Of a stretch of 64,000 nt of DNA, positions 34,206 through 45,896 are shown piece by piece. The notes under the pieces are model-generated. The model was given only the letters and a program-made list of their open reading frames with translations. It was not told the DNA's origin and made no database searches. The position numbers and the translations under genes were made by a program. The stretch spans positions 8,355,130 through 8,419,129 of the forward strand of contig OX359191.1 in NCBI GenBank assembly GCA_947172415.1, given 5' to 3'. Source of the DNA: Chondrosia reniformis (Eukaryota; Porifera; Demospongiae; Chondrillida; Chondrillidae). Within the stretch, counting starts at the first letter, position 1. Each line of letters begins with the position of its first letter.

Positions 34206-34791
34206 TCATTTGGATAGCTTATTAAAACTGATTGCAGACATAGAAATAGATTTAATATGCTGTCCAGGTATTACAGCCATACTCAGTAATCTAGTCAGGT
34301 AATCTTCCTTCCCCTCGCCTACGTACAGAGAAAGAAGAGAATGAGACAAACTCATCAAAGATTGAATTGTAAAATTACAGTACCCCAATACATCTTACTA
34401 GCTTTACCCCTTAATAACAAGACAGACATAAAAAAACACTAGATGATAGGGATTTCTTCTAACTGTGCCAAACCTATCTAGAGACGATCAAGAGACTAAG
34501 AGGTAAACCATCTCAAAGATATAAAAGCTCGTTTAGGTGATGTGAGGACGATGAGGCAATACCTTTTCGGCTTCGAGGAATCAGTTCTTCACAATTTCCT
34601 AAGACTATATTCATGTCCTTGTCTGTACACAAGAGATCTCCCACCACATAACGACCATCTGACAGTTTAACTTTCATCCGCTTGTTTAAGTAGCTTTTCA
34701 ATGTCTTCCTTGCCGGGTCTTCTTCTTGGGGCTCAGAGCTTTGTTCACTGGCAACCACCACAGACTCAGCGGCGGCAGCCATTTTCCACAA
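34206..34791 (-). CDS. NAA38: NAA38 (LSMD1/Mak31), LSM-like subunit of NatC acetyltransferase
   Basis: Two exons, 34563-34791 and 34206-34318, join in phase at SRK|GEGKED. The product is about 113 residues with an acidic N-terminus (SEQSSEPQEEDPARK) and an LSM fold: KRMKVKLSDGRYVVGDLLCTD (Sm1; split here only by reading), MNIVLGNCEE, then LLSMAVIPGQHIKSI (Sm2). The Sm2 spacing and IPGxHI match human NAA38 (VPGHHI). NAA38 is an auxiliary part of the NatC complex, with NAA30 and NAA35, which acetylates the N-termini of nascent proteins at the ribosome. The start could be the ATG at 34791 or at 34782 (MAAAAES). The second is the more usual kind of start. The intron holds a copy of dispersed family 2. 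Confidence 0.87.
34442..34495 (+). repeat. Dispersed repeat family 2, copy in the NAA38 intron
   Basis: GGGATTTCTTCTAACTGTGC then CAAACCTATCTAGAGACGA matches the copies at 2272 and 36479. Confidence 0.6.
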
Positions 34792-35304
34792 AGGGCGGGG
34801 TTTGTGTAGTCGTGATTTATCCGGGCATCATCATTATTATTTTGGCCCGGAGGTCTTCATCAATACTTTATAGTGCCACCTTCATGCCGATACTATACTT
34901 ATACATTAGACGACTACATTTTAATGTTAATATGTTTACTAGTGCTCAATGCTACTCAAACTGTCTATAATTATGGGCAGTTACAATACTTGTTACATTT
35001 ATATTCCACTCCCTCCACTGTGAGGTAGTCTATAGTCTCTCCAGCTAAAATGATTTTGATTGGTTAGTTGGTTGGTATATTGTACTGTATCTGAAAAAGG
35101 TGTGAAATTTGGACTTGCTAGACTTGGAATGAAGCCAAGCAAAATTAAGCTCACCTGATAGTCCTGCAAGTTAGTAGTACACAAGTTATTTTGGCTTCAA
35201 CATCTCATAAAGTGATTCCTTTGGAATCCTTTAAACTTACATTTACAAGGATTTGATAATCCCAAGGTCAATTATTACACCTGCAGTCTATAGCTCAATC
35301 TCTC

Positions 35305-35313
35305 TATATATAG
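35305..35313 (+). promoter_or_regulatory. TATA box of the NIDO-AMOP-VWD gene
   Basis: TATATATAG lies about 40 bases before the start codon at 35349, which leaves room for a very short 5' leader. Confidence 0.55.
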
Positions 35314-35348
35314 GGCATTTGCAATACCTATGTGCACTACACTAGAAC

Positions 35349-38300
35349 ATGGAGAAGATGGCAGTGGTATTGAATTCCATGGTTTTCCTGCTGCTCTTCC
35401 TGTGTCATATCTCCTCTAGTGTGGGTCAGCTTCCAAAAGAAGAACTAATTGAGTTTGGCGTGGATAATGGGGATGAAATATTCTTCAGCAATGATGATAA
35501 TACTACAACTGTTAGAATACCAGTAAAATTTCCTTTCTATGACAGGCTCTATCAAATAGTCTATGTGAGTTAATCCTCCATCTTTAGTACAAGTAAAGAA
35601 CGACTTACTCAAGTCCTTAGCAGTGCTTGTTAGTTTACTGGTATTTACCTCTTCCTCTTGTGTTTCTAGATCAATAACAATGGTCTCCTGTCTTTTGAAA
35701 CTCCTGTTGAAAACTGGACAGCCATAGACTTTCCATTCCTTGCTGGATTAAGAGGTATAGGAGGTGCCTTTGTTGCCCCTTACTGGGCAGATGTGGATAC
35801 TAGGGAGGGAAGTGGTACAGTGTATTTCAGAGGAACCACAGATAGTAACATTCTATCAAATATTGAAGGCATCATTCAAGGATCTCGGTCTGGAAAAGGA
35901 TTATGTTTTAGTCCTACTTGGGCTCTTGTTGTCACTTGGGAAGATGTTGGATACTACAATATGCACAATGATAAAGTGGGTCGCAATTAGCAGCAATTAA
36001 AAGAACTAGACTATAATTATCATTAAATCCTGCTTTATGCTTTTTACTACAGACAAACACATTTCAGGTAGTCCTGGCAACTGATGGGACATTCTCCTTC
36101 ACTATCTTCCAATATGTGAAATTAGAATGGACCACTGGAGACGAAAGTGGAGGTAGTGAAGGACTAGGAGGCACTCCAGCAATGGTGGGGATCAATGCAG
36201 GAGATGGAGTGAGGTTTAGGAAGCACAAATATGGATTCACTACTGATGTATTAAGAGTTGCTCAAGAGAGCAATATGGATGGGTGTATGCCAGCCGGTAG
36301 ATATGTGTATCAAATAGATACTGAACCACTAGTTTCAGAAGAAAGCTGCATTGGATCCATAATTCCTACTTCAGTGCCACCAAACCTTTGTAAAACAGGT
36401 ACTGCATTCATTACAACCAATGTATAAGCTATATAGCATCTATGCCATCTTGAGTTCAATTCAATCTTTAAACAATAATAGAATGAGGATTTCTTCTAAC
36501 TGCGTCGAACTTATCTTTAAACAACTTCTATATTTTATAGGTAAACTAGGGTTATCCCCATCATTTGGAACTATTCATTCTGGTGGATATATAACAGTTA
36601 CAGGATACAGCAGTATTGAGCTTCAAATTATAGAAAAAACTAAAAGAGACGTTTTTGTTCAGTTTGGTGTAGGCAGCATAAAATATAAGTGTACGTATGT
36701 GGTCAGGATGAGGACAGTGGTCATAATCTGTCCAGTACCCCTGTTCTCACCAGATGATATTGGTACGAAGACAGTAACTGTTCTCATAGGTACTTGTACA
36801 ACTGGACTGACAGGACAGTATAGAATTGGTTAGTAGGACTATGTATATTGTATAATTCCTATACATTTATATAAGAGAGATCAGATACTATACTATAAGT
36901 ACATGCATTGAATCATTGTAATTTGCCTAAGTTTGCAGATGAATCAGTTTATAGGTGCATGTTTGTAGTGTATGCCTGATTAAACATTGAGTGTAAAGAA
37001 TGAATCAAAGATCAACCTATTTTGATGTGATTTACGGGTGGTGGTAACATTATAAGGTTGTGATATATATGGGTGATGGTAATCTAGGACATACCCAATC
37101 TAAAACTAAGTTGCCACCGACTGCCATATAAGGAAGATTGACAAATAGGACACCCACACACTTCCTACTGTCCATGCGCAGATCGCCCCCTCCTTCCCTC
37201 CCTCCTTGTCACCAATGATAACATAGTTTAAGACAAGAAATATATAATAACTCAATTGCAAATTACCAAATGACCAGGAATAGCCATCTATATAGTCCAG
37301 TGTAGAAGTAAACAGACTTTGTATGCTTGCTGAATTACTCATTCATAAATAAATACAATAGTCATTAATTGCAAATTTCAGCCATTTGGATTTTGACTTG
37401 TTGTTACATATATATTTATTAATGTATATAGATCCACCAACAGTGTTATTCGATGGAAATATACAGTTTAAACTTGCAGATTGTACCACTCCACACACCA
37501 ATCCAGTGTTTGGAATCAATTCAGCATTCTGCATAACCTGGGATCCCGATCTCTTTCAGATCAAAGGATGCTTGGATTCTGTTAGTAGGGCTAACAAAAG
37601 TGGAAATGCCACACTGTATTTTCTTGGAGATACAAGTCTACCTGCTGTAGACGAAGGTCCTTGGAAGACAATAGACCCGTATGACATTGCCTTCTTTTTC
37701 ATTTTTAACCAACCATCTATCAATGAAGGAAAGCTAGAATTTACATTTCAGCTTCTGCCTACAGATTTCAAGGAACTAGACGAGCCAAAAGTTGTGTTAA
37801 TGTTTATTCAAATATCAGTGGAAGTTCAGGGAATAACTATCTTCTACAGTACCCCTCTGGTCTCCTATTTACCAAAAATTCTCTCACCAGAAGAGGGGGG
37901 AATAAAACTTTCAGGGGCCCCACCCACTGATACAGAGGATCAGTGCAAAAGTGCAACAAGACTAATAACAGCTCACGATGTATCGTCACTTCCTCCCTGC
38001 CCTAGGAATTCAGACCAAGCCTTCTTGGATCCAGCATTGGAAGTAGATCAAGGATGCTCTAGAAAGGACCCTAGTCCACCATATAACTGCCATTTTAATC
38101 CACAAGCGGTGGAATGTTTTCTACAAAAGTGAGCTTACAAAACTATATACATACGTACGTACATATGTACATATCAACTAGTATTATAGAATGCTTTTCC
38201 CACAATGTTTATAGAGAAAATGATTCAATAGTTGGTCAGTGCTGTTATGGCAGTGATGGCTTATATATAAAATCCAAGCCAGGCAAAGGGTTTTTGAAAA

Positions 38301-41300
38301 GGAAGGATCCATTAAAGGATTTCAAAGGACACTTTACAAATGACCTCTGGCCAATTCTTGTTTGCTGTTCTCAGCTTAAAACACCAAATGCATTTTGTAG
38401 AGATATCTTGGACAAATATGATGGAGCATCCACTCAGGAATATGTGCCACCTAGGCCAGGTATGTAAGTATATACAATAAATCATTCATATGCACATGTA
38501 CTGTATATATTTTATTTGTATTATAGAACAAATTTGTATAATTACGTATGTATATGTAGGTATATTTTATGGTAGTACTCTCTAAGTATATAGGGATGGC
38601 TGGAAAAAAACATGGCCACCCTATTCAATGTATTATCAATTAATATACACAAGAAATGTTTTTGGTGGCACCATCCCTACTTCAGCTATCATGGTGTACC
38701 CAAACACAGAAGTGATGTGTATGATAAAGACAATTTCAGTATGCTACTTCTGTATGGTTAGCATTATCACACGATCACTGTCTTGTCTCGTTACTTTTTA
38801 CAGATGCATGTGGTATTGATTGTTACAGAGATGCCATCCCTACTTCTAATGTACTTAAATTATTTTTACTTTAATTTAGTATTCATGGGAGGAGATCCCC
38901 ACTTCCGCACATTTGATGGGCTAGCTTACACCTTCAATGGTCTTGGGGAGTATACATTGGTTAATGCATCAGCACTAAAGTTTGCTATCCAAATAAGAAC
39001 AGCACTAGCTCCCAGTTCAGAGACAGTGAATACAGCTGCCACTGTTGTTTCTGCTATAGCAGTCCAGCAGGGTGATGGTGATAGGTTACAGGTGGAATAT
39101 AATGAGCGCTTTGGAGTAACAAACTACATAAATGGGGAGAAACAGTTGCTCACAGGAGAATCAAGGCAGAACTTTGATGGTTTTAGCATATCCCACTCTG
39201 GGATAACCTCCAACTACACCTTCTCTTCAGGGGTGACCATTAGTGTGACTGGAAAGGATGATGTCCTAAATGTAGGTTTGGGATTTTCTGAAAGGTTCAA
39301 AGGTGAGACGGTTGGTTTGTTGGGTACTTGGAATGATAATCCAGATGATGATCTGCAAGCAAGGAATGGAAAAACATTACCAGCTAATGCCACAGAAGAA
39401 GAAATATTTCACCTGTTTGGGCAGACTTGTAAGTAACCAGTCTGAAGAATACGTTTGTTGTATTAGATGATTGCATGTGAGAATTGTCAGGTACACTATC
39501 CAGGTACTTCACATATATACAGTGTTCATGTATTAAGTACATTATAAAAAATGGTTGAAAACATAACAGGACATAACATTCAATTTGGGAGACTTTCTAT
39601 CTTTTGCTATAATAATACTATAGGGCTAACAAAAGATGGAATATCGCTCTTCTATTACAGAGGACTAGGAAGGGAGTCTTTCACAGATGAAAGCTTCTTT
39701 CCACAGTTTGGGCTACCAGACTCCATCTCAGAAGAGGATAAAAGGGAATTAGAGGAAATGTGTCATGGCAACAGAGAATGTATCTATGACATAGCAGTGA
39801 CTGGCAATATGGATATTGGGATTACAACAATGATGAATGGAGAGGTCTTTGAAACTAGGGAGGCTGGTTCATTACCAGGTACATTTATAATATTATATAT
39901 GTACTTATACTGTATATATACATACAAATGTACAGTATATCCGTAGAATAATATTAGTTAATTGATGATTATTGAGCTGCAGCAACAGGAATATTCTTTA
40001 GAATTGAACGTTTCGACCCTAAGGTCTTCATCCGCAATAATGCCACCCAACATCTCTTTAAACACACTTGTGCTCCTCTTTTCATTATTGCTGATGAAGA
40101 CCTTAGGGTCAAAACGTTCAATTCTAAAGAATATTCCTGTTGCTGCAGCTCAATAATCATCAATTAACTAATTATGATCGCAACAACTACTCCGTAGAAT
40201 AATATGTGTGTATATATGTACTTTATGAATATGGCAAGATTCAATCGATTAATATTATTGTAATATATATTTAAGGTCCTTATGAGCTTATTCTGTATAT
40301 ATGCATATATTCCATAGAATTTATATTGACTACATCAACTGTTTTAAGTAGATGACCAATTATAAGCAATGTACATACATATGTGGGTATTTATATTATA
40401 CTATATTTGTGTTATATATACGTATGTACATCTGTATAGGGCACTTAGGAAATTATATGTACACATACATACTGTATGTATGTGTTATATATAAAGACTT
40501 TGTGAGTACTTAGGAGTTATTTAGGATACTTCCTAACATTTGCAATTGCTAACACTAATTGAGAGATATATGTTATTACTAGTAACTGGTATCATATTAT
40601 GACAGTCTAGGAAGGATAATTAAAGCTAGAAGAGATTCCTAATGTACCTTTTATGACAGATAAATTTACATCAGTAATAATTGCAAGCTATACATTAAAT
40701 AAAGCAATGTGTAGGTGTCTTGTGAATACACTTACGTCTGTAGTGTGTTCTCTGATATCCTATGTAATCTTCAGTTTGGTACCATGTCAAGTACATAAAT
40801 GTATATAGTTATAAAACAGTACATGTACGTACGTACACACAAGTGTGATTCACCTGTTAAATGGTGGAGTGTGTCCAAACATGTATATATGTACTTATTA
40901 TAGTAAGATTCATTATATTAAGTAGTGTACATGTGATGGATATGGATACAGATGCTATATATACAGAAAAAACACGATTCTATTTGATAAAAAATATATA
41001 CATAATTCTCATAATGTATAAGTACAGGTTTAGTTAATTTTCCTTAACATTGTAGTTGTCTGTGATCCACCATGTCAAAATGGCGGTGAATGTGTTCAAA
41101 ATGACACATGTAGTTGTATACTGGAGTACACTGGACCAACGTGTGAAAGTAAGGAGATTGTCTTCATATACTATATATACATAATTAAACATTAATACTA
41201 TATCAATGCACATGTATTTTGTACACTTGCATCATTATACGTAGTACACGTTATCTTCACAATTAATCAATTCACTGAAACATCATTAATAGTGTCCTCA

Positions 41301-42511
41301 CTTGTATGGCTACAGCTGTATATTAATAATACATTAATACATAAACACACATATATATTGATAATATTATATTACGTATATAAATATATAAGGTTTTAAT
41401 GTAAGATGTACCCATAGGTTATGTACTGTATATAGAAGCTACTTAAATGGTATTCAATTTGCCATATAAGCACATGTGTTAGGAAGGAGTTAGAGTATAA
41501 TCCTATTGCATGCATGTGTACTTATGATTATATACAGTCCAATGAAACATCTCTAAGCCTTATTATACGTATGTAGTATCATTGTTTTACAGGTGAGAAA
41601 TTTGTTAGAACAGATGATAAACTATTTCTATCAACTCTATTAACTGCACCTCTCTTACTTGATGATGCTTCGAGTGAAGAACTTGGGACAAAGCAACTGT
41701 CTCTTTGTTATCAAATTCAAGGAACAGCTAACAGAACATTCACACTCGTGTCAGATGCCTGCATCACAGTCAATGCAGAGTATCAACATCAAATAGCTAT
41801 GATAGATCAAACATACATTAACAGAGTAGGAATTATTGGAGTTGATGATGACAGCAGATGCATTAATTTAGAGGTTTCCGCTGCTGGTTGTTCTGTCATG
41901 TTAGGGGGACAACCACTAATGAACAATTACAATGAAAGTGGACTTGTGATAATGCTACTATCAGATGGAGTAACTGTTCGTCTACCAAATTGTGAATTTA
42001 GATCAGCTGAGATAACTGTAACTTGTAGTAGGTTTAGAGATACTAATCAAGAAAAACTAGAATTGGCTCTCTCACGAATGTTCAACTTTCAACCGACTTC
42101 CCATGGACTTTTGGGTTAGCTTATATAATTCAAATGATCTACACTTTCAAGCTAAGAATGTACATACATGCAATTGTCAGTAGAATGTTCATTGTATACC
42201 AAATCCTTCTTATCAAATTAGGTCAATTCTGGAATGTTCCTGTAACATTGACCAACACAGGAATGTCTGTAAATGTTCTATTCAAACCTCTGCCAGTGTA
42301 TGAGGTGAAGGTAGTAAGAACCGGTAGCCCAACACGGAAATTTACAGGTTTTGAGTACCCATATACTTGGGATTTAAGTGATGAGCCATGTCTTTATGCT
42401 GGGGATGGTCAAGGTGAAGAAGTTATTGAAGGAAGTTACCTTGAGTATCAAGTCAAAGGAATTTTTGCAACCGATTTCAACTATACACGTTTCCGTGACA
42501 CTTGCCCTTGA
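35349..42511 (+). CDS. Secreted NIDO-AMOP-VWD-EGF protein, MUC4/SUSD2-like
   Basis: About a dozen exons join from ATG 35349 to a stop at 42511. A signal peptide (VFLLLFLCHISSSVG) is followed by a NIDO domain (35665-36400; INNNGLLSF, FVAPYWADVD, WALVVTWEDVG, GINAGDGVRF). Next come beta-rich linker domains (36540-36835 and 37430-38130) and an AMOP-like cysteine segment (CHFNPQ..GQCCYGSDG..LVCC). A VWD domain follows at 38880-39436 (GGDPHFRTFDGLAYTFNGLG, LLGTWNDNPDDDL), then an EGF domain near 41056-41150 (CDPPCQNGGECVQNDTCSC), and finally two beta-type domains ending FRDTCP. NIDO-AMOP-VWD in this order is the core of MUC4 and SUSD2, which act in cell-surface adhesion. Unlike those, I see no transmembrane segment, so it should be secreted. 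It is divergent from NAA38, about 560 bases away. Confidence 0.87.
36479..36530 (+). repeat. Dispersed repeat family 2, copy abutting an exon
   Basis: GAGGATTTCTTCTAACTGCG then TCGAACTTATCTTTAAACAA ends about ten bases before the acceptor of the exon starting near 36541. Confidence 0.6.
38573..38664 (+). repeat. Dispersed repeat family 3, copy 1
   Basis: AGTACTCTCTAAGT, AACATGGCCACCCTATTCAA and TGTATTA occur in the same order and spacing at 42961-43055. Confidence 0.6.
39941..40205. mobile_element. Foldback/MITE-like element with 14-bp flanking direct repeats
   Basis: Two nearly identical inverted arms of about 88 bp (39953-40041 and 40083-40172) surround a loop of about 40 bases. Each arm contains TGATTATTGAGCTGCAGCAA and GACCCTAAGGTCTTCATC or a one-base variant. 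The whole unit lies between two copies of CCGTAGAATAATAT (39941-39954 and 40192-40205), which look like a target-site duplication. It sits in an intron of the NIDO-AMOP-VWD gene. Frames on both strands (MMIIELQQQ) are a result of the inverted repeat and not genes. Confidence 0.85.
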
Positions 42512-43337
42512 AACATTATACATGTGCATACGTACATATATTAACCGGATAATGTAGGACATTGAGGAAAAATTATATCTCAGAATGATTGTAGTGATTG
42601 TAGTGATTTTACAGGGTTTGTGCTTGTATATACTGTGTGTATCGCATAATTAGTTGTTTTATGCATATAATATATAATATGTCCAACCTTGATGACTTAG
42701 GGAAATATACTATATAAACTGATGTATTGTGTACATGTATATAAATATATATACACCAAAGTAAGCATATTAAATTTGGTGTTATATTATGTTCGTCACT
42801 GTCTATGACAGAGAATGCTACCACACTGCGTACTTAGTGGGTTATACTAAAGGATTCTTGAGCATAGTGCACAGCTGCTGGGAGACATATATACGTAGTA
42901 GTATTCTCTATGCATTAGGAGCCTCCATATCAAGTTATTTATATTAAGTATTGCAGGGCAGTACTCTATAAGTGCTAGGGATTGCATGAAACAAACATGG
43001 CCGCCTATTCAAATGTATTACAGGTTATTACAATGAATACATTTTTAGCCTTTTGATCAAAGCCAATCATATAATCAACTTACAATATACATATTCTACG
43101 TAGGTATATACACTGGCAGATACACCTATATGTTCAGCATCTAATTATCAGTATGATGTGCAAAATATGGGCAGTTTTATTCCATTCTATATATAAATGC
43201 TATAACCTGTTTTTAAATAACTAAAACAGTAATATTTTATCAGTTAACATATGTATGCTAAATATATAATTCATAGAGGAGTGGCATTTACTCTTTTTTG
43301 CATAATGCAATTAACATCATAAAGTTAATAAAAGAAG
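42512..43337. other. Convergent intergenic interval
   Basis: This is shared 3' flanking DNA of the MUC4-like gene and the RPWFRP family gene A. It holds family 3 copy 2 (42961-43055) and no gene. Confidence 0.7.
42961..43055 (+). repeat. Dispersed repeat family 3, copy 2
   Basis: AGTACTCTATAAGTGCTAGG, AACATGGCCGCCTATTCAAA and TGTATTACAG match the copy at 38573-38664. Confidence 0.6.
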
Positions 43338-45758
43338 TTAGGTTGTTATGGGGAATTTTTTGACCACTTGATTGAAGTATCCAATGATTTGAACTCCTGG
43401 AATTTTAATTTTCATACCAGATGTTGTGGTTGATGCAGCAAAACTTGAACCACTACTGCTTCTATAATCAGCAGCAGATGAGTAATCACCTCTTCCTGAA
43501 AATCCAAATGGCCCCCAACCTCCACTGGAAGAACCCCCACTGGAAGAGCTGGCTCTTGAACTACGCATGACAGAGGATGATGTGGCTTTATCTACACCTG
43601 TAAACTCTAACTCAATGTTGCGACATAGTACAAAAGCGGTTATATATTGTGGCAAAACATAGTTCTTTCCACTGGTAAGAACTTCTGGTATAAAATCTCT
43701 TTCAGCCAGAGGGCCAGGTGAAACTATGGTATTAGCATCAGACTAAAGAAAAATAGTTACCACAGTGATACTCAAATAAGTACAAACAAAATCAAACATA
43801 GTTATTATATGATTTATAACTCAAAGACAAACTCCAACCAATCATCCTATACAGGCAACTTATATTAGGCTTCACTTTGGTACAATATTATATATATATA
43901 TAGAAAAACTACATGCACTGTATGATACTGTTATATAATGTTAATCCAAAACATACAAGTCCTACTGTAGAGAATAGAGGCTTCTATACTTACAAGTCCT
44001 AGCCTTGCATTGCTAAAAAGATCTGGCCTGAACCAAGGTCGTTGGATATTAACTTTCAGTAATTTTCCTTTGACAACTATATTTGAATTAGATACTGAAT
44101 TCATTACACTACTACCAGAATCCGATGAAGATGTGGATGTGGTAGTACTAGTACTGCTAGAACCCGCACTTCCTTGACTTGCCCACCAATTTCCAGCACG
44201 CGATGTAGAGTATGAAGCAGTATATGACTGGTAAGTTGAATAGGTCTCTTCAGTAGAATCGCTAGCTGAGGAGTATGAAAATGACAACCACTTATCATTT
44301 GGATCAAATGGTTCAGCATCAACATCAGCATTTGCACCATCTGGTGGGGGCTTTGGAGCAAATGCAAGTTTTCCCTGAAGATCTGTAATCTCATCCGCAA
44401 TCATTTGCAGTATCTGGTCGAAACTGTCTAAATCAGTTGTTGGATCCATCAATGAATTAATAGTATCGACAGTGCCTGATGCAGAACCCTGTTCACGAGC
44501 CTGACCCTCTAGTGTTGTTAACATTTCATTATAGTGTTGGCATTCTGGAATTTCACTCTTGGGTATTGATGAATTAGCCAAGGACGTTGCCAAACATGTA
44601 CATCTGTCTTTCTTAAGCTCTTCAAACATTGCATTAATACTTGCTTCTGAATCATTTCTAGCCTGCATTGCAGCCTCCAAGGCAATGTTCAGGGTACTAT
44701 CGCAAGTTTCACTTGGCCTAAAATTTCTCTGCATTATAATAAGAAGTCTTTGAGCTTCTAAATCAGCTATACGCTGTTGGAGTTGATCTCTTGTCATAGG
44801 CACAGACCTACATTATAAGGATGTATATAAATGGGGCACTAGTGTAACTTATATATGTGTACAGTATACAGACTTACGTTCTATTGATGTATCTGTACCA
44901 ATCACTAGGAGTGAATGTAACTGGGTATACAGTCTGGGTACGATCTAGAGAAATTACTCCAGAAGATCTTAACACTGATCTTGCTTCCAGAAGAGCAAAC
45001 CCTGGTGAAGCTGTCTCCAGTTGTGTCCTATAGGTCTCAACCAATTCCTTTCTTCCATAAACAAGCCATTCCATGTATGCACCTTCAACCTGTGCCTGAA
45101 GAATATTATAGTTTCTTTGAAACCACAATTCATACTCTATTGCTGGCATCGTGTCACGCCTTTCTTTAATGATATCTTCTGTATCTCTCCTAAGGTGCTC
45201 GTATATATCTTGATATCTGCGATATAACGCTAAACGGGGAAGGGTAACATTCTCATTCATTGGATCTTCTACTTCTTCCACCAAATAGTTTACTGCTTGT
45301 TGATAAGTTTTCTTTTTGTCAGCGGCGAGAGTGTCAAATCCCTTAACTGTCATTGTACTCACAAGGCCGCGATAGATGGCCGAGAGGCTCTCCCCAGTAT
45401 CGCCTCCAGCGAAAGGATTCACGCCTGCTACGACATCGCTTAATCTAAACATATTTTCTTGGATTCGCGGTGGAATGTTGACGGTACGGGCGTTTGGATC
45501 CGGGTTGTTCAAGCTATTCACATAAGCATCACCAGGGTAATAATCCCTGAAGTTCAAAATTTTACCTGGTAAAAGCATGACTAGACGCTGTTGTTGAGGC
45601 GTATCACTCTCAATGTCGCTGGCAGGGAGAAGTATGCCCTGAATGGTTTGGAATAAATTTAAAAGTTGTGATCCTGACTGTGCATGGCAACACTGTATGA
45701 GAGCGAGCGCCAGTAAAGGAATAAGCAAGCGCCTCATCCTACACACAACCACCATCAA
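43338..45758 (-). CDS. Secreted protein of unknown function, RPWFRP family, gene A
   Basis: Three exons join in phase: about 44876-45758, 43992-44805 and 43338-43742. A signal peptide (RRLLIPLLALALIQCCHA) leads into an N-terminal helical domain with LLPGKILNFRDYYPGDAYV, IPPRIQENMFRLSD and NPFAGGDTGESL. It ends YPVTFTPSDWYRYI. Exon 2 starts with a predicted coiled coil (RDQLQQRIADLEAQR), then a Ser/Thr-rich stretch and VNIQRPWFRPDLF. Exon 3 has VSPGPLAERDF, LPQYITAFVLCRNIELEF, a Ser/Gly-rich loop and IPGVQIIGYF. Gene C is a close paralogue and gene B a distant one. The motif set reminds me of secreted proteins in bacteria and fungi, but I cannot name the family. The start may be the ATG at 45737, since a TATA-like box lies at 45798-45805. 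Confidence 0.85.
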
Positions 45759-45797
45759 TATCGACAGAAGAATAATAAGGTATGATACTGCTCCGTC

Positions 45798-45805
45798 ATT
45801 TTATA
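45798..45805 (-). promoter_or_regulatory. TATA box of RPWFRP gene A in a short divergent promoter
   Basis: TATAAAAT on the minus strand lies about 40 bases before ATG 45758. The divergent gene starts at 45897, so both promoters share about 140 bases. Confidence 0.5.
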
Positions 45806-45896
45806 CAAAGGAGAATCACGAAGCCATAGACGTGCATTACAAATAGTAAAGTCAAGTAGACGAATTATATTATTAGTCACTTGCTACCGAACAGAA

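Noticed and set aside
39962..40163. Mirror-image frames MMIIELQQQ on both strands
   Set aside because: They come from the inverted arms of the foldback element.
43931..44803. Middle exon of RPWFRP gene A as a separate gene starting MPMTRDQ
   Set aside because: Splice sites and phase on both sides join it to the neighbouring exons, and gene C has the same three-part layout.
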